A stretch of 64,000 bases of DNA from Halicephalobus mephisto (Eukaryota; Nematoda; Chromadorea; Rhabditida; Panagrolaimidae), in the NCBI GenBank assembly GCA_009193035.1, contig SWDT01000075.1:35761-99760 (forward strand), written 5' to 3'. Positions 22,660 to 34,021 of the stretch are shown here, one piece after another. Position 1 is the stretch's first letter. The number at the start of each line of letters is the position of its first letter. Under the pieces are notes generated by a model. That model did no database searches and was not told the origin of the DNA. It was given only the letters and a program-made list of their open reading frames with translations. Both the position numbers and the translations under genes were made by a program.

Positions 22660-25483
22660 ATGAATGTTAATACTGTCATTGGATATCGAGAATCTGCGAA
22701 TTCTATGCCACCATTTACATTTTTCTTTTACGGTCGAAAGCCAGAGGCCATGTTGTACAAAACCGATATAATCTCGACAAAAATGTACTTACTAACAGAT
22801 CCCCGGGAGGAAACTATCTATCATTATCATGAAAAAGAAGTGGAGTATAATAATGTGGCAGAATTCTTTCGTATCTCAAAAGCAGGATTTGTATGTTTCT
22901 AATTGAAGACTATTAAGTACAACTTATGATATTTTCAGATTGAACTACTTGTTAGCGAGCACAGCCAATTATTCCAAGCCTATGAATTTTGCAAAGAAAA
23001 AAAATCAGCGATAATAGAAATTGAAATTACTAAGTATTGGCAGAAAATTCGTGTTAATATGGATTGCTCGAGTGAAAGAAGCCTTATTCCTGAGAACATA
23101 TACACAGGGTATCATGTTTTCATCAAAGTAAATAAGGAACACGGGGAAAATGTAAGATACGATTTCCAAATAAGTACTATAATTCTTTTTTCAGGTTTGG
23201 AGGTCTTTAGTGGATCGACAAATGCACGAAGATTTAAACAATGTGAAATGGCTGGAAAACTATGGAAACCAAAAAGAAGGAACGCTTGAGGATCTAATAG
23301 AAAGGATAAATGAATTAGAAAATGGTAAGGAAATAGGAGTTACATACAAGGTGGAATGCTACAAGAATACAATAGAAGATCAGATAAAGAAATTAGACTT
23401 TATATTGGATATCAGGAAATCTTATGGTTATCAAAAAAATAAGAAAATTCATGATGAACAAGACGTTATGAAAGGTTTGATCGGGAAAATTGACGTTACC
23501 TACAACCAACTAAACCCAAAGAATGACCTACAAAAAGAAGATGAAGTATCGGAACTACTGTCAGCAATTCGAAGTAAATGGACGAAAGTAATGCATGGTA
23601 GCAGATCACTTGATGACAAAGAGTCCAAGAATATCGATACACAATTAAATAGGAAAAGAAAGCCATCTCATAATATTTCAAAGTTTTATCGAGATGACGT
23701 TTCCGAGAGATCTATGGTAAATTCAGCTCACACCAATATCCCTGCAATAGGACATGAACTGTCTGGAACTTCACACTTCTGCAGTATCTGTAAAAGTCAA
23801 ATGATTTGTCTGAAGTGTAGCAGGAGAAGATCATGCAGTACAGACAGCGCACGGGAAAGAATTCAATACCAAAGAAGTCAAGAAGAAAATGTTAAGGAAT
23901 CGAAGACATTGATTCCATTATCGCAAAAGAATAATAATATAGTTGAAAATCAATCGGATAAAGATACAAAAGAGAAAACAGATCAAGAATCATCAGCAAC
24001 TAAGGCTGGAGAAGAAAAAGTATCCGTTGATAACCAGGAATTTACGTCCAACAAATCTTCAACGAATAATAGTAATATCGAGAAAGAACAACCTGAAAAT
24101 AAGAATCTTCAGATTGAATTAAATTCCTCTCATTCGTCCCAAGACAATAATCAATCGAGTAGACAAGCAATTGATTCCTCTAACCACACACAACAGAAGA
24201 TCTTACCTGAATATTCAGAAACCAAACCAAACTCCGATGATGATAGCAATTTACCTACTTCCCAAACTACAACAACCCATGAATCTCAACCATCAAAAAA
24301 CAAAAGTTACGAAGAAGTAAAGTCAAAATCTTTTTCTCTTCCACTTCCAGAACCTCAAGAATTCACAGTAATTTTCCTTGGAGAATCAGGTGTGGGTAAA
24401 TCAACTCTGATCAGCGGTCTCGCCAATTATCTGAACTGGCCAACTTTCACGGAAGCAAAAACAAACGAAATGCAAGTCTGTATTCCTCTCCAATTCAAAG
24501 TCCAGAGAAAAGGAGAAGACAACAAAATCATAGAGACAATAGTAACAGCTGGGAATTCAGAGGAAAACGAAAACTTTAATGACATTGGACAATCAGCCAC
24601 TCAGAAACCAAAAATTCATTATTTTACATTCCAAGGGAACATGGTCAAAGTCATCGATACTCCTGGTCTCTCCGACTCCAGAGGAGTTGAGCAGGATAAG
24701 GAAAATCTCAGACTAATCAGAGAATGCATTCACAACCAGAAGGAGATCCACGCCATCTGCATTGTGTTAAAGTCACACGATAGAATATTTAGACCAGAGT
24801 TTGAGCTAGCTGTTCGTAAATTTCTTTCCTTATTTCCCAAATTAGCTCTAAAGAATTTGTTTTTCTTCTTTACTCATGCTAACGGAAACGTCTTCGGGAT
24901 CGGAGATTCAACCGGACCAGTCAAAGAGATGCAGAAGAAGATCCAGGATTCTCATGAGGAAACATATTCCTTCGAGGGGGAGAACACCTGTGCCGTCGAT
25001 TCAGAGTCCTTCAAATTCCTACTCTGTGAAGAGCGTGGAGTGAAGTACAGTAACCGTCCAAAAGAGGATTTCGACTTTTGTTGGAATGAGAGTGCTGCTC
25101 AAGTCAAGAACTTTCTCACTTTCGTTAGAACAGTGAAACCTGTCGAAAGAGAGGTTATTATAGCAGTTCATGACTTGGCTACTACTGCTCTCAATTTAGA
25201 AAAATTCATAAGAACAAATGACCAATTGACTCCAAAAAGCAGACAAAACCTTGAAAGTGAATCAAAAGTGATTTTGTGTGCAGCAAAAAAGTACTCTATG
25301 GTTACCAAATATCATAGATTGATCACCGATATAGAAGAGTGGGAAATGGATGAATTTCGCCGAGCCTGTGAAAACTGTGGAAAAATTTTAAAAGATGTTC
25401 AAAGCAACTTCTCTGAAGATGTATTTAGACGTGCTGAAGAAGCTGCCAATCTTTTAAAACCACGGAATGAATCAAATACTTAA
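22660..25483 (+). CDS. GTP1: large P-loop GTPase with FYGR-type N-terminus
   Basis: Three exons (22660-22890, 22939-23151, 23195-25483) join in phase 0 across introns of 48 and 43 nt, giving 910 aa. ATG follows an acceptor-like ACTTTAG|G. The N-terminal module starts FFFYGRKPEAMLYK and contains IYTGYHVFIKVNKEHGEN. A Cys cluster lies near residue 341 (CSICKSQMICLKC), then a Ser/Asn/Gln-rich linker. The GTPase domain starts near residue 535: P-loop GESGVGKS (about 544), DTPGLSDSRGVEQD, HNQKEIHAICIVLKSH, then FFFFTHAN where an NKxD/TKxD motif would be expected, and VDSESFKFLLC. A helical C-terminus contains YSMVTKYHRLITDIEEW. It lacks the 28-residue repeat found in its relatives. The open frames are undamaged. 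The role is unknown; nucleotide binding is inferred from the P-loop. Confidence 0.85.
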
Positions 25484-25535
25484 CTTTCTGATTAGTAATC
25501 CTTTGGAATTGCATAATTGTGATTAATTACTATAA

Positions 25536-25541
25536 AATAAA
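25536..25541 (+). terminator. Polyadenylation signal of GTP1
   Basis: AATAAA lies 53 nt after the GTP1 stop codon. Confidence 0.55.
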
Positions 25542-25599
25542 AATGTTTTTTTGAAATTGTATTTGTTATTTAGCTTTTATAATGATGCTGATTAGATCT

Positions 25600-26930
25600 T
25601 CCTGAAAGTTTTCGTTTTTTGGCATTATTAAAATATTCTCACTTGGCAATAATAATTTCCTCTGTGACATTGGGATCATTAACAAGATCTGATGAAGATT
25701 CACTTTTAGAAGAACTCTGTTCGGGATTTGATTGAACTGGATTATTCTGGTGGCAGTTATCTACAGTTTTCTTCTTTCAATTGTTAGTTATTTCTTGAAT
25801 TAAGGAAATTAATTCCTTATCTTCTGTCTTTTCCGGATACGTTGTAAATTTTTCATTGGGACCAATTTCCATGAACTTCTTTATCATATTTCCGAGTCGA
25901 AGAAGCGATTGTCCATCAGTTAGTTTGTTCTTTTAAGGTTACTGACCTCGTTTGGTATCTGCATCTCGTAGATTCCTGTATTCACATGGAATTTCTTCGT
26001 CAGTTCCTTCTAATCCTTCTGTAGCTCTATCAAAAACTCGACCATTTTAATAGACCGTTGAGTATTAATATATAATTCTTCGATCTCTAAGTGAGCAATC
26101 ACAGTAACACTATTATTTCCGTTTTTGTGTTCATTAAACTTATCCAAGAGATTTTGAATTCTACCATGTTGTATATGGTCTTTAAAATCTATCAAGTAAG
26201 AACATTCGAAATCGACAACATTGGAAGCTATCATTAAGATTCTCGAAAGTAAATATAGATATCTCGTTCAAACTCTTTCAATCTATAACTTTCTATTTTT
26301 CACTATTAAATATACACTTTTACTAACCTGTAATTTTTTATGAAATTAGTCTTGACATCCAAAAGATAATGATGACCATACTTTACTTTCCAAAAACACG
26401 GTGCATCTTTCTGAGGAATTTCTCATTTCACTTATTTTTTTATTATGATGATTGAAAAGATCGTACCTGGACCTTCTAGTTCATTGAAGAATTCCAAAAT
26501 CCGCAGCAATGCTTCATTTTTTCCACAATCAGACAGATCTGAAATTTTCCGTCTAATTAATCTCATGTCCTCAAAGAAAAATTAACCTTATCAATGTTGT
26601 GTTTTATTGCTAGATGAGTTCCTTGATAAAAGGCTTACCACATCGTCTGTTGACAACTTGAATAAAATAAAGAACTTCAGGTAATTTTTGATAATCTTCG
26701 AAGAATTGATTTCAATAGAAAAAAGCTTTATTGTATCTCTGATTTTTGCTTGTTTTGGGTTATAGGCGAAGATAAGATTTCCAGAAGTCCAGTCATAACC
26801 TATTGGAATTCTTTGTCATTTTGGAGAAAAAAAAGCTAAATCTCTTACACACTGAAATCTTTTTTTATCAATCAAATAAAGTAAATCAGCTTGTCAATTG
26901 ATGTTTTATTGACGGCAACAACATTTGGCA
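25600..26930 (-). pseudogene. Decayed N-terminal part of a GTP5/GTP6-type gene
   Basis: On the minus strand three blocks align with successive exons of GTP6. Around 26810-26640, KNYLKFFILFKLSTDDV matches DYIKFFTLLKLRTLDV. Around 26550-26460, GKNEALLRILEFFNELEG matches GERNESFMRMLDYFQSLD. Around 26390-26340 there is the counterpart of YGHHYFLILNQ. Around 26234-26010, a frame of 74 codons (GRIQNLLDKFNEHKNGNNS) matches HGLWNAFINHKTENNY. Stops and frame changes separate the blocks, and no GTPase domain follows. It lies head to head with GTP2, mirroring the GTP6/GTP7 pair. Confidence 0.7.
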
Positions 26931-27315
26931 TAAAAGTTATCTAGTGACATTTCGATTAATAACTAAAATAGAAATATTAATCAATGAAACATTTTTTGAC
27001 TAAGTACTTCAATCTTCTGCGTACTATATTGAATATATCAATTTAAAAAATACGCGAAAAAAGTATCAATACTCCTAGGTTCTTGATGAAAGCAACCAGT
27101 TCCAAACTTTGGAAGTACAGTAACAGGTTTTGTGATTACTTCAGACCAACAACAGAGTTAAGTCGGTAGTGCTTTGAAATTTTATCCTCACATTTATAAA
27201 TTAAAATAAAACTTATTTTATTGTTGAATTGTTCTGAAAACAAAGAAGATAGAAAGTGATTTGATAAGGGGTATAATATGCATTCAACAACGCTGCATGG
27301 ATTTTATCAGTCATA

Positions 27316-27422
27316 TTAAGACTCGCTTGTTCTGTTTTATTGGGATCCTTTGTGCGTCTGAATGAAAAAGCCGAAAAGTTTCTTCTTGTATATTTTTAAT
27401 TTTTTGATTTCTTTGGTTTCAG
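27316..27422 (+). promoter_or_regulatory. 5' region and trans-splice-like acceptor of GTP2
   Basis: TTGTTCTGTTTTATTGGGAT and GTGCGTCTGAATGAAAAA match the equivalent region before GTP1 (22305-22345). TTTCTTTGGTTTCAG ends at 27422, immediately before ATG. This would be a spliced-leader acceptor, or the acceptor of a 5' UTR intron. Confidence 0.5.
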
Positions 27423-30400
27423 ATGCCGAAAAGATACTTCTTTGGTAGGGAGAAGATATCCTGTAATGGGCTTAAAATATTAGCCAATGATGGGATAGAG
27501 ATAGATCCAGTGAGGAAAAGAGATGTTGAAGTCAGTGCAACTTTAGTGAGAGATCCTGTAGATGCCTTTTGTAAACTATTCAATATCGCGCCGGTTGATA
27601 TGGTAAGCCCATTTTTAATCATTTTATCGATAGATCTATGTTCAATTATAGCTAGAACTATGTCTCAGTCCATCAACGAAGTTTATGCAATTACTGACAT
27701 TTGTCGTTGAAAATAATAAGAACCATAACGTTGTAGTCAACGTACTATTAGACACCGTTATGAAACATTTTCATGGAGGTATTAAATATTATGGAAACCA
27801 TGTCGTGTTACTTGTTCGTGAGCCAAATCATCAAATATCTCTGGAAGATATAGAACAGGAAGTAGATTTTAACTAGGTGATGTTTCTCGAATAATTTTCC
27901 TATATTGTAGGTGAAGGAACTATTCGCTAATGGAAAAGCTCAGAAGTTTGACTGTTTGGACTTCAAAGCTATGTTTAACTACGAAATACTTGAAGTACAG
28001 CCTATTGGTGGATGTTTAACACAAATTGATGAATGTCGACAACACTCAAATATTCCACTTTATTTTGTTCTCTCCAATGATATTGAAAATTCAAATTTGA
28101 TAATTTCTGAAACAGAACGCACTTACTGCTATTTATCACAGCTTGTTGTGCAGATTTTTATTCTTTTGAAACACTATTACGAAAGTGAAGACTACAAAAT
28201 AGACAATATTAATGATTGTCATCATTTGTCTGACTTGTTGGATGTGCTAACAAACGATGGGAAGAAATTCGTTGCTAATCTTTCTAAAAGTCCTATTCAT
28301 AAAATGCAAAAACAAATCGACGATTTTTGTATCATGAATATGTGGTTAGAGTATCTAATAAGATTAGCAATCCAGCAAAAGAACTCAGAAATGTTCTGGG
28401 ATCACAATGAACACATCACAAATTACACAGATGTCTTGACTCGATTAAATAACCAAGATGTATTCCCATCGAAAAGACAATGGGAATTTACAGAGAACGA
28501 CAGACCTATCATGGTCGGAGATCCGAGAAATTGGATAAGACAAATGATCGTGTCAACCGATGCTTTCCCGATGTTATATCGATATTATGAAGAAGGAGAA
28601 CTAAGTCAATTCACTTGGATTCTAAATAGACACAATGATAAGGAGTCGTTTGTCCAAGTCGATGGACAGAAATACTATCTTGGCTTTACAGAAATCCTAC
28701 CAGAATTACGACATTATTTGGAAACCAGAGCTGTGACTGTCTTCACAATTATGAAAAACAACAAACTAGCAATTAAACATTGTCTTGGATGCTCCAAATC
28801 ATGTACATGGATTTGTCGAACATGTGGATATCTTCTTCGAAATGACGATTTGACATCTGTCATATGTAATTGTGGGACAATCCTGTGGAAAAGTTTGCGC
28901 TTGTATTGTTATGATTGCAGTGTCGCAGCTAAAACTACGTACGAAATATTCAGTAAACCAGTAAATACGAAGAATTCGAGCCACAGAGTATCACACAAGT
29001 CAAATGGTTATATGAATAACGACCAAGATCATAAAAAATCTCACAGTCCACCAACCAGCAACAAAATTGTAATACCAGATGAGGACGAAAGCTCAAAACC
29101 AATAGACACAACTAATAGCCCAATTCCCACGCCAAACATACATCTGACAACATTGCCAGCACCGTCATCTTCAGTGGAATGGGATGCCAATATAACAATC
29201 TACACAGAACATGAGACAATTCCATTCATAGTAGTTCCTCGCTCCCGTTCAGTAATAGCAGAAGAATGGGATAAGAACATAACTACCTACACAGAACATG
29301 AAACAATCTCGTTCAAGGCAGAACCTACGCCTCTTTCAGTTGCAAGGGAAGAGCGGGATGACGATATAATAGTGAACACAGAGGATCAGATGAATCCATT
29401 AACATCAGATGATTCACCGACACTGGAAGAGTGGGATAAGAACATAACAATCTACACAGAACACGAGTCGATTCCATTCCAAGCAGTTCCTCAGCCTCCC
29501 CCAGCAGTCACAGAAGAATGGAACAAGATAAGTATAGTGTATATGGAACATCAAAAGATTCCACTTATAATAATTCCTTCTCCTCCAACAGTCACAGCAG
29601 AGTGGGACAACATTATAACAGAATACAAAGAACATCAAAAGATTCCGCTTATAATAGTTCCTTCTCCTCCAGCAATCACAGCAGAGTGGAACAAAATCAT
29701 CACAGTGCATACTGAGTACGAGACCATCCCACTTTTAATAGTTCCCTCTCCTCCAGCAGTAACAGCAGAGTGGGACAACAATATAACAGTCTATATGGAA
29801 CATCAAAAGATTCCACTTATAATAGTTCCTTCTCCTCCAACAGTCACAGCAGAGTGGAGTAACAATACAACACATTACACAGAACATGAAACACTTCCAT
29901 TCACAGTTGTTTATCCACTTTCTTCAGAATTAACAGAGGAATCCAACAAAAACACATCATTTCACAAACAACATGAGATACTTTCATTTAAGGAACATTC
30001 TCCAGTGGCATCAGAAGAATGGGACGAAAGTTTAACAGAACACAATGAACATGAAACACTTCCATTCAAAGCTGATCCTCCAGCAGTCACAGCAGAGTGG
30101 GACAACATGATCACAGTGTACACTGAACACGACAATATTCCATTCATAGTAGTTCCCCCATCCCCACCACAAGAGTTCACAGTAATTTTCCTGGGTGAAA
30201 GTGGAGTTGGAAAATCGACACTGATCAGTGGTCTCGGTAACTACCTGAATTGGCCCACTTTCGAGGAAGCAAAGAAGAACCAAATGCAAGTGTGTATACC
30301 ATTACAATTCAAAGTCCAACGGAGAGGAGCTGATAAAAAGATCATAGAGACAATAGTGACGGCTGGAGACTCTGAAGACAACGAGAACTTTAATGACATT

Positions 30401-33339
30401 GGACAGTCGGTCACTCAGAAGCCAAAAATTCATCAATTCACTTTTCAAGGAAACACAGTGAAGGTCATCGACACTCCCGGTCTCTCCGACTCCAGAGGAG
30501 CTGAACAGGACAAGAAGAATCTCGAACTGATCAGAGAGTGCATTCACAACCAGAAGGAGATCCACGCCATCTGCATCGTTCTCAAGTCGAACGACGCGAG
30601 ACTGAGACCGGAGTTTGAGTTGGCCCTCCGAGACCTCCTCTCTCTCTTCCCCAAACCGGCTCTCAAAAACGTCTTCTTCTTCTTCACCTACGCGAGTGGA
30701 ACCTTCTTTCGGATCGGAGATTCAACCGGACCAGTCAAAGAGATGCAGAAAGAGATCCAGGATTCTCATGAGGAAACATATTCCTTCGAGGGGAGAACAC
30801 CTGTGCTGTCGATTCAGAGTCCTTCAAATTCCTACTCTGTGAAGAGCGTGGAGTGAAGTACAGCAACCGTCCAGAAGAGGATTTCGACTTTTGTTGGAAT
30901 GAGAGTGCTGCTCAAGTCAAAGATTTCCTTACCTTCATCAAGACAGTCAAACCGATTGAAAAGAAAACTACTCTCGCTGTCCATTACTTGGCCACCGCTG
31001 CTCTTAATTTGGAAGAGTTCATAAGAAATAGTGATCAACTGACTCCAGAAGAGAAGGAAAAGTTCAAAAGAGAGGCGAAAATATTCATCTCTGCAGCCAG
31101 AAAGTACTCCATGGTTACTGAGTATCACAGATTGAAAACTGATGTAGAGCACTGGGACGTGGATGAATTTTGGGGCTCTTGCGAAAACTGTGAAAAAATC
31201 TTGAAATGTTTCAAAAGCAATTTTAATTTAGAAATAGTTACACATTTTAAAGAGGCGTGTGATTCTTTAAGATCGCAGAATTCTACACAGAACTTGCTTC
31301 TTAAACAGGAGGAAGATATAGATTCTTCTTTCGAAATTAGAGAAGAAACTAATGACGAAATTAAGAAGACAGATGATTCCACATTAGATGAACATAATTT
31401 GGGTAAATCATTTTGCTTTAAATATTGAAAATAATAAATTTCAGAGACGACCATACTAACTGCCGAAAATGTAGATGCTGAAAGTGATAAACCATCAGTA
31501 GAAATCGATGATGAGAAAGATGAGACGATTATTCCAGTTGTTAAACAGAACAAAGAATTAACATCATCTGTATCGACTACGGAATCAACACCAGCAATCC
31601 TGAAATTCGAAAGTCGTGAACTTGAATCGCATCCTTCAGCAGTGGGTCCACCTACAACAAGTCCTCCAGCCATACCGGAGGAATGGAATAACAACGTAAT
31701 AACATACGCAGAACATCAGACGATTCCATTAAAAACTGTTTGCATACTTCCGCCTGCAATTACAAAGGAATGGGATAACAGTAAAACAATTTATACAGAG
31801 CATCAAACAATCCCATTCACAGCAGTTCCCTCATCTCCAGCACCAGAGCCCCAAGAATTCACGGTAATTTTTCTTGGAGAGAATGGTGTTGGAAAATCCA
31901 CTCTCATCAATAGTCTTGGCAACTACCTCAGCTGGCTCACGTTAGAGGAGGCCAAAAAGAACCAAATGAAAATTTGTATTCCTTTAAAGTTTAAAGCTCA
32001 ACGAAAAAAAGCCAACGGCAAGGTCATGGAGACAATTGTGACGGTCGGAGATCTAGAAGAAAACGAGAATCCCAACAATATCAAGCAATCGGCTACTCAC
32101 AACCCAAAAGTTAGTCAATTTACCTTCAAAGGAGACAAAATCAGGGTTATCGACACCTTGGAGCTCTTTAATTCCAAAGAATTTGAGCAAGAAAAGAAGA
32201 ATCTCGAACTGATCAGGGAATGTGTTCACAACCAAAAAGAGATCCATGCTATCTGTATTGTCCTCAAGTCGAATGATGTGGACCTCAGACCAGAATTTGA
32301 ACAAACGCTCTGGAATTTCCTCTCCATATTTCCCAAAGTAGCCCTCAATAATGTATTCTTCTTCTTTACTAATGCCAGTCAGACCTTCTTTAAGATCGGA
32401 AATGCAACCGAAGCGGTCAAAGAGATGCAGAAGAAGATCGAGGATTTCCATGAAGCTACATATTCCTTTGAAAGTAGAAATACCTGCACTGTTGACTTAA
32501 AACCCTTCAAATTCCTACTATGCAAAGAACGCGGAATCAAGTACGGCAAGTGTTCAGAAGAAGAATTCAAATACTACTGGAAGAAGAGTGCTGCTCAAGT
32601 CAGCAACTTCCTTAACTTCATCAAGACAGTCAAACCAATTGAAAAGAAAACTACTCTCGCTGTCCATTACTTGGCCACTGCTGCTCTCCGATTGGAAGAG
32701 TTGATAAGTAATAGTAAACTTACAATTGAAAAGGAGAAACTCGTGAATGAATCGAAAATATTCATCTCTGCAGCCAGAAAATACTCCATGGTTACTGAGT
32801 ACCACAGATTGAAGACTGATGTGGAGCACTGGACCGTTGAAGAATTCTTTGAGTCCTGTGAAAATTGTGAAAGGATCTTAAAAAGTATGGACAGCGACTT
32901 CGATCAACAAATATTTACGCGCTTCAAAGAAGCAAGCAATGCTTTAAGACCACAGAGCCTAGTCGTTAAAAAGGAGCAACATATCCATCATTCTCAGCAT
33001 ATTAACAAAGAATCAAGTCCCCAAGTTAAAAAAACTGAAATTACTCCTAATTGCCAACCTCATCAAGGTAAATCACCTTACTTTAAGCTTCAGAAATAAT
33101 TATAATGTTTAGATACAAACATACCACCTATCAAAAATCTAAATGAAGTTGCAAACCATCAAACATCGAGAAAAATCAATGGTACAACAAATAATGTAGT
33201 TGTTCAACCTTTTGTATACACGAATGACGAAGTTCAGCCTGTCCGAGTGTCTACACTAAAGCTGAAGGCGCTTTCTAATGAACGAAAGGTTCAAACTGTT
33301 GAGAAAAAAAGAAAAAGAGTAAGTTTCAATATAGCCTAG
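27423..33339 (+). CDS. GTP2: double-GTPase protein with two repeat arrays (one frameshift)
   Basis: Exons 27423-27602, 27652-27861, 27911-31402, 31445-33067 and 33113-33339 join with consistent phases across 42-49 nt introns, about 1,910 aa. The N-terminus (MPKRYFFGRE; FNYE; IPLYFV) is the type shared with GTP3, GTP7 and GTP8, followed by a Cys-rich segment (CTWICRTCGY, CNCG, CYDC). Then come 12 copies of the 28-residue repeat, GTPase 1 (GESGVGKS near residue 892; DTPGLSDSRGAEQD) and its helical domain, two repeats, GTPase 2 (GENGVGKS) and a basic tail ending KKRKRVSFNIA. GTPase 2 has DTLELFNSKE in place of DTPG, so it is probably inactive. At about 30791 a run of four G replaces the five seen in GTP1, shifting the frame; the downstream frame reads on normally, so this is either a sequencing error or a recent lesion. 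Confidence 0.78.
29173..30162 (+). repeat. 12-copy 84-bp (28-aa) coding repeat in GTP2
   Basis: Each copy follows the pattern (A/E)EW(D/N)x(N/I)IT-x-Y-x-EH-x-x-IP(F/L), joined by VPSPP-AVT linkers, for example AEWDNIITEYKEHQKIPL. The third copy (EERDDDIIVNTEDQ) and tenth copy (EESNKNTSFHKQHE) are diverged. The period is 84 bp in the regular part. The last copy runs directly into the GTPase domain through VVPPSPPQEFTVIFLG. Two further copies precede the second domain at 31672-31835. Confidence 0.85.
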
Positions 33340-33432
33340 GCTTAGTCAATATATCATCTAGTTCCGAGTAAATCTGAGTCTACATTAACTAGGAGAGGAT
33401 CTCCTGCTCCTTTATGCCTTTAATCACCGTAG

Positions 33433-33438
33433 AATAAA
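33433..33438 (+). terminator. Polyadenylation signal of GTP2
   Basis: AATAAA lies 94 nt after the GTP2 stop codon. Confidence 0.5.
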
Positions 33439-33499
33439 TACAGTATAAATAGTATTTGTAAGCACAGTAGTAATTTGCAATTTTTCCATTTGTAAGAGT

Positions 33500-33920
33500 T
33501 TTAAAACGGACAATCATCATATTTACCACGCTCTCGAAGAATATAAAGAACGAGTAACATCTTCATTGACTTATGATCCACCTTCACTGGAAAAGCAGAA
33601 AAATATCCACCTGATGTGTATTCTTCAGAAGTAGTTTCACCGGAGCTATAATTTAAGAATTTGCGATAATTTTGCTTAGAGAACCAGAAGTGGGTAAACC
33701 AAACTTTATTAATAATTCCATCAATCACCTATATTGATCACATTTCAAGGGAGTCATGGAAAAAATGGAGACCTGTGTATAAAAAAATTCAAGGTTGCAA
33801 AGAGTATTATGAATGCCCGACTTAAAAAGACGATGGTGAGTGGTAGAGATTCAGAAGACAATCTTGAAGAAAAGAGAAATGAATCCTTAACACAAAGGAG
33901 AATCAATATAACATAAGAGT
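33500..33920 (+). pseudogene. Remnant of a further GTPase domain
   Basis: At 33649-33720 the plus strand reads IILLREPEVGKPNFINN, aligning with VIFLGESGVGKSTLISG but with the P-loop Ser/Thr lost. Around 33810-33916 LKKTMVSGRDSEDNLEE aligns with KKIIETIVTAGDSEDNENF. The DTPG and later blocks are missing. It is probably a third unit once attached to, or next to, GTP2. Confidence 0.65.
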
Positions 33921-34015
33921 TTTTCTCATTTCTACTTAAAGGACAACATATCTCTCAGTTTTTACTGAATATTATAAACACTCTTATCGACCGTCACGGT
34001 AAAAAAAAAGAACAA

Positions 34016-34021
34016 TTTATT
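34016..34021 (-). terminator. Polyadenylation signal overlapping the GTP3 stop
   Basis: On the minus strand the end of GTP3 reads CAA TAA ATTG. AATAAA includes the TAA stop codon, implying an extremely short 3' UTR or use of another signal. Confidence 0.45.

Noticed and set aside
29414..29710. Cys-rich antisense frames over the 28-residue repeat
   Set aside because: They are reverse readings of the coding repeat, with no splice or start support.
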